Assembly: GCA_031259345.1 (NCBI GenBank)
Contig: JAIRLQ010000174.1
Coordinates: 1-10,480, forward strand
Direction of reading: 5' to 3'
DNA: 10,480 nucleotides
Source of the DNA: Treponema sp.
GTDB taxonomy: Bacteria; Spirochaetota; Spirochaetia; Treponematales; Breznakiellaceae
Both the position numbers and the translations under genes were made by a program. Each line of letters opens with the position of its first letter. The first letter of the stretch is position 1. The notes under the pieces were generated by a model. It was not told where the DNA came from. It was given only the letters and a program-made list of their open reading frames with translations, and ran no database searches. Below, piece after piece: positions 6,091 to 10,480 of this stretch.

Positions 6091-7446
6091 ATGCAAGCCA
6101 ATACGATCATCAGAAAAAGGGATACAGAGCCTCTTATCGTAAAAGCCAAAAAAACTGCTGAATATTATAAAAACGCGACAGGTTGCTGGGTACATATTAC
6201 CGACGGTTCCCTTATATCCCCGGAACAAATTGAAATTTTTGATTTCTGCAAAGAATGTCAAAAACATGTCCCAAAAGCTTCACAGGATATGGCAAACGAA
6301 AAGTATCCCTGCTCCGCGGATCACAGGGAAGCGCTTACGCAGGCCCGGGCCGCCGGTTCTTCGTATGTGTACCTTTGTCCCATGGGTTTTAGTTTTTGGA
6401 CCAGCCCTATCTATATTTCCGGCTGTTATATAAGCTCCCTTGTTTCCGGCGGCGTCCTGGCGGTTTCAAAAGAAGAGGCCGCAAAACGCCTGGAACAAAA
6501 AAGCAAAAACACAGTTTCCTGGGAAAAAGTTGTTCCTCTTTTAAAAGAACTGCCCCAGAAAAAACCCGACGAAGTAAAATCTTTGGCATGTCTCCTGCTT
6601 CTCTGCGCGGAGCACATCTGTGACCAATCGGAAGAAAGCGCCGCTGCCATTACACGCCTGGCCATCCGGAAATCGGAAATGGAAGATCAAATGGGATTTA
6701 TCGAATCCAGGATGAATGCCAAATTCAATACCGTAAAAACCGAGGATAATGTTTATCCCCTGGATCAGGAACGGGCGCTTCTTGCAAACCTCAGGCGGGG
6801 AGACAATGAAACAGCCAAAAAAATTCTAAACGACCTTTTGGGCATCATCAATATAAGCCGCGAAGATAATTTTGAATTTATCCGTTTTAGGGCTATGGAA
6901 TTGGCAATACTTCTTTTTTGGGAATCCCTGGAGCCAAAACGGACTATTGACCACAAGACAATGGAAGCAAACAACAAACGGCTCAGGCGTATCCAGGAAT
7001 CGGCCAGCCGGGAAGAGCTTTCGGCAAGCCTCCGGGTGGTAATAGAAGACCTGGCAACGGAAATATTTTCATTTCAGGGGATACGCCACGCGGCGGCTCT
7101 CCGCAAGGCCGAACGCTTTATCTGGGCAAATTATACCCGCAAGATCAGCCTTAAAGAAATAGCCGCTGTGTCGGGGCTTTCGGCGCCTTATTTTAGCACA
7201 ATTTTTAAGGAAGACATGGGGGAAAATCTTTCCCATTATCTTAACCGGCTCAGGGTGGAAAAGGCTTCGGTAATGCTGACCGAGACAAATATGTCCCTGA
7301 AGGAAATCGCGAAGGCCTGCGGGTTTGAGGATCAAAGCTGGTTCTCAAAAACTTTCAGAGCCCATACGGGAATTACTCCCGGAAAATACTGTGAAGGAGG
7401 CGGGCCCGCGCTGCCGTCGATGACAGCGGCAAATCAAAAATCATAA
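6091..7446 (+). CDS. PocR-sensor AraC-family transcriptional regulator (first copy)
   Basis: The protein has 451 residues and an ATG preceded by GGAGTGAG (6081-6088). Residues about 15-130 form a PocR-type ligand-binding domain, seen from CKEC (Cys53, Cys56), YPC (Cys74) and YLCPMGFSFWTSPI (Cys96). A helical middle region includes a short charged helix and, from Tyr222, YPLDQERALLANLRRGDNETAKKILNDLL, a segment common in AraC regulators with large sensors. The C-terminus is a two-helix-turn-helix AraC domain: KISLKEIAAVSGLSAPYFSTIFK from 351, then CGFEDQSWFSKTFRAHTGITPGKY to 433. PocR of Salmonella senses propanediol; the ligand here is unknown. No transmembrane segment is seen, so it is a cytoplasmic one-component activator. 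It is followed 74 bp later by a paralogue. No metabolic target gene lies nearby. Confidence 0.9.
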   Translation: MQANTIIRKRDTEPLIVKAKKTAEYYKNATGCWVHITDGSLISPEQIEIFDFCKECQKHVPKASQDMANEKYPCSADHREALTQARAAGSSYVYLCPMGFSFWTSPIYISGCYISSLVSGGVLAVSKEEAAKRLEQKSKNTVSWEKVVPLLKELPQKKPDEVKSLACLLLLCAEHICDQSEESAAAITRLAIRKSEMEDQMGFIESRMNAKFNTVKTEDNVYPLDQERALLANLRRGDNETAKKILNDLLGIINISREDNFEFIRFRAMELAILLFWESLEPKRTIDHKTMEANNKRLRRIQESASREELSASLRVVIEDLATEIFSFQGIRHAAALRKAERFIWANYTRKISLKEIAAVSGLSAPYFSTIFKEDMGENLSHYLNRLRVEKASVMLTETNMSLKEIAKACGFEDQSWFSKTFRAHTGITPGKYCEGGGPALPSMTAANQKS

Positions 7447-7484
7447 GCCCATTTCAAAACCAACCGTGTTTTGAAACAGGCTTA
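7444..7484 (+). other. Strong stem-loop between the two PocR-AraC genes
   Basis: TAAGCC (7444-7449) pairs with GGCTTA (7479-7484), then a symmetric CA/CA internal loop, then TTTCAAAAC (7452-7460) with GTTTTGAAA (7468-7476) around a 7-nt loop. It begins inside the stop codon of the first regulator and ends 36 bp before the second start. There is no T-run after it, so it may be an mRNA 3'-end stabiliser, a Rho-dependent end or an attenuator that uncouples the two genes. Confidence 0.6.
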
Positions 7485-7520
7485 CAGGTGTCTTAAATTA
7501 AAAACAAGAAGAGGAAAAAA

Positions 7521-8921
7521 ATGAACCACAACAAAAGCGAAACACCGGCGGATTTACAAAAAAGAACGGAAGATTTTTTACGTCAGGCCAATAAAAAACT
7601 TCAGGTTTATGCCAAAGCCATGGGGACTATGGTCTGTGTATTGGACAAAGATTTCAGACCCATACCGGAATCGTACAATGATTTTAACTATGTATCGAAT
7701 ACCTGCCTGCACTGCGTCAGGTATAAAGAATACAACAAAAACAAAAAACCCGGAGAACTGCGGGAAACCCCTTGCGAAGATATGCACTCCAATGCAATCC
7801 TCGGCGCCCACCGCTATGGCGGCTCCTATATTTACATGTGCGATCTCGGCTTTCTCTTTTGGTCCAGCCCCCTTTATTTTGAGGGAAATTTTTCGGGCTC
7901 CCTTTTGGGTACCGGCTTTTTGGGAACCGACAGCGACGACACGGTAGAGAAGATGTACCACATAGTTAAAGGTTCCATAACTGTTCCGGAACTGAGAAGA
8001 ATGCTTTCCCGTTATCCACGGGGGGAATCCAAAAAGATTCAAGGTTTGGCGAAAATGCTGCTTTTCTGCGCCGAATCATTTTCCAGCGATTCCGGAGCCT
8101 ATCACGAAACCCTGTGCCGCCAGGCCAAACAACAGGATGACATCTCGGAAAAAATAGAACTCCTTAAAAAGAAAAACCCTTCCGGCTCCTTCGGCGCTGA
8201 ATACCCTCTGGAAAAAGAGCGGCAGATTATTACCGCTTTGCGGCAGGGCGACAGGGAAAACGCCAATGAATTTTTAAACGAGTTTTTGGCTATACTGTTT
8301 ATTTCACATATCGATCAGTTCCCGTATCTGAATTTTCGGGCCATGGAACTGGTGGTACTTCTTTCCCGAACCGTTATAGGGCCCGGATACGATGCCAGAG
8401 CGCTGCTTAAAACAAACAAATATTTTTTTAAACTTATATGGGAAAGCAAAAACATCAAGGATCTTGCGGATGTACTCCATTTTGCGCTCAACCACTTTGC
8501 GGAACAGATCTCTTCGTTTAAGGGAATTCAACACGCTTCGGCCATTAAAAAGACCGAACGCTATATCTGGGAAAATCTGTCCAGAAAATTGAGTTTAAAA
8601 GAAATTGCCGCTGTCTCCGGGCTTTCGGGGCCTTATTTCAGCACTATCTTTAAAGAAGAGATGGGCGAAAATGTTTCGTGCTACATTAACCGCCTTAGGG
8701 TAGAACGGGCCTGCGCCCTTTTAACCGAAACGGATATGACCCTTAGCATGATAGCCGATTCCTGCGGCTTTGAGGACCAAAGCTGGTTTACAAAGGTATT
8801 CAGGACCTATACCGGGATAAGCCCCGGAAGATACCGCAACCGGATAAAGTCCCCCAACGCTGAAGGGCCCTATGTCAGCTTTTCCCCAAAGTACCGGGCT
8901 ATCGTTGCGAAGCTGGCCTGA
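7521..8921 (+). CDS. PocR-sensor AraC-family transcriptional regulator (second copy)
   Basis: The protein has 466 residues and an ATG with AGAGG/GAGG (7510-7514) upstream. Its layout is that of the preceding gene: a PocR-type sensor with Cys62 and Cys65 (CLHC), Cys85 (TPC) and Cys107 (YMCDLGFLFWSSPLYF), a helical middle starting YPLEKERQIITALRQGDRENANEFL at Tyr228, and an AraC domain from KLSLKEIAAVSGLSGPYFST (356) through CGFEDQSWFTKVF (415-427) to PGRY (435-438). The DNA-binding part differs little from the first copy, whereas the sensor outside the Cys and aromatic positions is quite different. This suggests a duplication with a change of ligand but overlapping DNA targets. A tail of about 28 residues follows PGRY. 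Its last 23 bp overlap the end of the convergent helicase gene. Confidence 0.9.
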   Translation: MNHNKSETPADLQKRTEDFLRQANKKLQVYAKAMGTMVCVLDKDFRPIPESYNDFNYVSNTCLHCVRYKEYNKNKKPGELRETPCEDMHSNAILGAHRYGGSYIYMCDLGFLFWSSPLYFEGNFSGSLLGTGFLGTDSDDTVEKMYHIVKGSITVPELRRMLSRYPRGESKKIQGLAKMLLFCAESFSSDSGAYHETLCRQAKQQDDISEKIELLKKKNPSGSFGAEYPLEKERQIITALRQGDRENANEFLNEFLAILFISHIDQFPYLNFRAMELVVLLSRTVIGPGYDARALLKTNKYFFKLIWESKNIKDLADVLHFALNHFAEQISSFKGIQHASAIKKTERYIWENLSRKLSLKEIAAVSGLSGPYFSTIFKEEMGENVSCYINRLRVERACALLTETDMTLSMIADSCGFEDQSWFTKVFRTYTGISPGRYRNRIKSPNAEGPYVSFSPKYRAIVAKLA

Positions 8922-10480
8922 TAGGCGGATCCCCAGGGCTGCTGCGGGAAAAGGCGCAGGCTCTAAGGACAGCGGCAGCGGGCATGGTGGCAAAAGCGCA
9001 GAATTCTTTCATTTCTATGGCGTCTACCATGCGGCCGGGAACGCCGCCGGCCCGCATAAGGAGCCTTGCAATATCCCGGGCGCTCGCGCCGTGTTTTGTG
9101 CCCAGCCCAACGTATACACGCTTGGGCCCGTCCGCGTCGACGGCCTGATAAAAATGGCGGCTTTGCCCGCCTTTTTTGTAGGAGATTTTTCCCGGCCCTT
9201 TCCCGGAAAACTTTCCCGGCCCTTTCGCAGCCCGGCCCAGAAGGGGCAGCAGCTCCGGTATGTCTGTTATCGTTCCGTAGCGGGAGGCGTCCAGCTGTTC
9301 CCCGTAGGACAGCGAAAGCAGGGCCGCCGCCGTCTGTTCGGCGCCAAGCCTTTCTATCAGCTCCCGGGCAAGGCGTGTAAAAGCGCTGTCCGCGTTTTCC
9401 GGCATGTTCCGCTCTGCCTCACCCTCTTCAAAACCCTCGCCGCTTAGCCCCGCGCCTTCCGTGGCCTCTTCTATTATTTTATCCATAATGCGGGCTTTGA
9501 TAGCTTTCATCACCGTCTTTACCGAAGGCGCTTTAGTATACTCAATTTTGGAACCCAAAATCCGTTCCATACTGCGGGAAAGCTGGGACATTTTGCCCCG
9601 CTCACCGGGAAGCGCAAGGCTGACCGCCCTGCCCCGCCGGCCGGCCCGGCCGGTACGCCCTATACGGTGTACATAGGTTTCCCTGTCGCCGGGAAGATCC
9701 CAGTTAATAACATGGGTAAGCTTTTCAATGTCCAGACCCCGCGCGGCTACATCGGTTGCCACCAGAATTGAAGTCTGGCGCGAACGAAAACGCCGCAAAG
9801 TACGCTCCCGGGCCTCCTGGGAAAGGTCGCCATGAATGGCCTCACAGGAATAACCCCCTTCCATAAGACGCCGGGCAAGTTCATCAACCCCCGCCTTGGT
9901 GGCGCAAAAGACAAGGCCGTAAAAATCATCAGCCTGGTCTATAATACGGCGCAGGGCTTCCAGGCGGTCTTCTTTTTTAAGCACCAGATAAAACTGATCC
10001 ACCAGGGGCTTTTCGTCTTCCACAGCGGCATCTTCAAGTATCTCCGCCTGGCCTATATGATTGCGGATAATCCGCAGAATAGGCTCCGGCATGGTAGCGG
10101 AAAAAAGAGCCACCCGCCTGTCGCTTTTTACCTGGGCCATGATGGTTTCCACATCTTCAAGAAAACCCATATCCAGCATTTCGTCCGCTTCGTCCAGGAT
10201 AAACCAATCTACAGCGGAAAGATCCAAAATCTTCCGCTCCATCATGTCCATCACCCTGCCGGGAGTGCCTACGGCAATCTCCGTGCCCCGCTTTAAGTCC
10301 AGTATCTGGTTCCTGATGGAAGCCCCGCCATAGACGGCGGCGATACGGGGATAGGGGCCGGAACAAAGAGACGCGATTTCCCGCGAAATTTGCAGCGCAA
10401 GTTCCCTTGTGGGGGTAAGGATAAGCGCCCGGGGCGCGTGGGTTGGGCCGCTTACCGAAAGGCGTTCCACCAGCGGAATG
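8899..10480 (-). CDS. DEAD-box ATP-dependent RNA helicase with DbpA-like C-terminal domain, 5' end missing
   Basis: The frame is open to the right edge. The visible part begins IPLVERL, the segment that normally follows motif I, so the Q motif and Walker A lie outside. Counting from the GTG at 10470, the motifs in order are PTREL (20-24, Ia), GG (48-49), TPGR (69-72, Ib), DEAD (93-96, II), SAT (124-126, III), LVFCAT (186-191, IV), TDVAARGLD (239-247, V) and HRIGRTGRAGR (268-278, VI). A linker with a GPGK repeat follows, then RVYVGLGTKHGASARDIARLL...VPGRMVDAIEMKEFCAFATMP (451-497), matching the DbpA RNA-binding domain of DeaD/DbpA-type helicases that act in ribosome assembly and cold response. 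The last ~17 residues are a family-atypical tail lying partly in the 23-bp overlap with the regulator gene. DeaD-like, but not enough is visible to name it. Confidence 0.93.
   Translation of the reverse strand, partial: IPLVERLSVSGPTHAPRALILTPTRELALQISREIASLCSGPYPRIAAVYGGASIRNQILDLKRGTEIAVGTPGRVMDMMERKILDLSAVDWFILDEADEMLDMGFLEDVETIMAQVKSDRRVALFSATMPEPILRIIRNHIGQAEILEDAAVEDEKPLVDQFYLVLKKEDRLEALRRIIDQADDFYGLVFCATKAGVDELARRLMEGGYSCEAIHGDLSQEARERTLRRFRSRQTSILVATDVAARGLDIEKLTHVINWDLPGDRETYVHRIGRTGRAGRRGRAVSLALPGERGKMSQLSRSMERILGSKIEYTKAPSVKTVMKAIKARIMDKIIEEATEGAGLSGEGFEEGEAERNMPENADSAFTRLARELIERLGAEQTAAALLSLSYGEQLDASRYGTITDIPELLPLLGRAAKGPGKFSGKGPGKISYKKGGQSRHFYQAVDADGPKRVYVGLGTKHGASARDIARLLMRAGGVPGRMVDAIEMKEFCAFATMPAAAVLRACAFSRSSPGDPPIRPASQR
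9188..9226 (-). repeat. Short in-frame tandem repeat in the helicase linker
   Basis: The 15-mer TTTCCCGGCCCTTTC occurs at 9188-9202 and 9212-9226, offset by 24 bp (8 codons). It encodes the repeated KGPGK in a basic Gly/Lys-rich linker before the DbpA-like domain. Such basic linkers commonly help non-specific RNA binding. Confidence 0.65.

Noticed and set aside
8872..9447. 191-codon rightward frame over the helicase end
   Set aside because: It is antisense to the helicase C-terminal domain and overlaps the end of the second regulator in another frame; no ribosome site or family match.

Overview
The window looks like chromosomal DNA of a spirochaete, most likely a Treponema-type organism of roughly even GC content such as the termite-gut treponemes. 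This is an inference from the gene mix: tandem PocR-AraC regulators, an LPP20 lipoprotein beside a CsgG-like protein, a small outer-membrane barrel and a PreP-type M16 peptidase. No rRNA, tRNA, insertion sequence, prophage gene or CRISPR array was seen.

Left part (1-2626): three genes read leftwards as a probable operon. They encode a small outer-membrane beta-barrel protein (1425-2003), a secreted CsgG-domain protein with an Ala/Ser linker (538-1350), and an LPP20-family lipoprotein cut by the window edge (1-498). A small XRE-family repressor-like gene (2273-2626) diverges from them. The shared control region has a consensus TTGACA element for the operon and four copies of a 14-bp operator-like element whose dyad cores lie 31, 33 and 31 bp apart, about three helical turns each. 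One copy fills the spacer of the operon promoter and another overlaps the likely -10 of the XRE gene. The simplest reading is that the XRE protein controls an envelope-protein operon and itself. The XRE gene has no Shine-Dalgarno sequence and may be translated from a nearly leaderless mRNA.

Middle (2689-5736): a 1015-residue M16C/PreP-type zinc peptidase reads leftwards, convergent with the XRE gene. A GC-rich hairpin lies between them. A 354-bp control region (5737-6090) separates the peptidase from the next genes; it holds a TATAAT box pointing at the peptidase and a terminator-like hairpin pointing the other way.

Right part (6091-8921): two paralogous one-component regulators read rightwards. 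Each has an N-terminal PocR-type sensor with four similarly placed cysteines, a helical middle region and a C-terminal AraC DNA-binding domain. The DNA-binding domains are nearly the same while the sensors have diverged. A strong stem-loop lies between them. Their targets are not apparent here. The second gene overlaps tail to tail by 23 bp with a DEAD-box RNA helicase that has a DbpA-like C-terminal domain (8899-10480); its Q motif and Walker A lie outside the window.

The strongest candidates for something new are the phased operator array governing the barrel/CsgG/LPP20 operon, and that operon itself. Its last two proteins resemble, at family level only, the FlgO/FlgP pair of Vibrio, in a lineage whose flagella do not cross the outer membrane.
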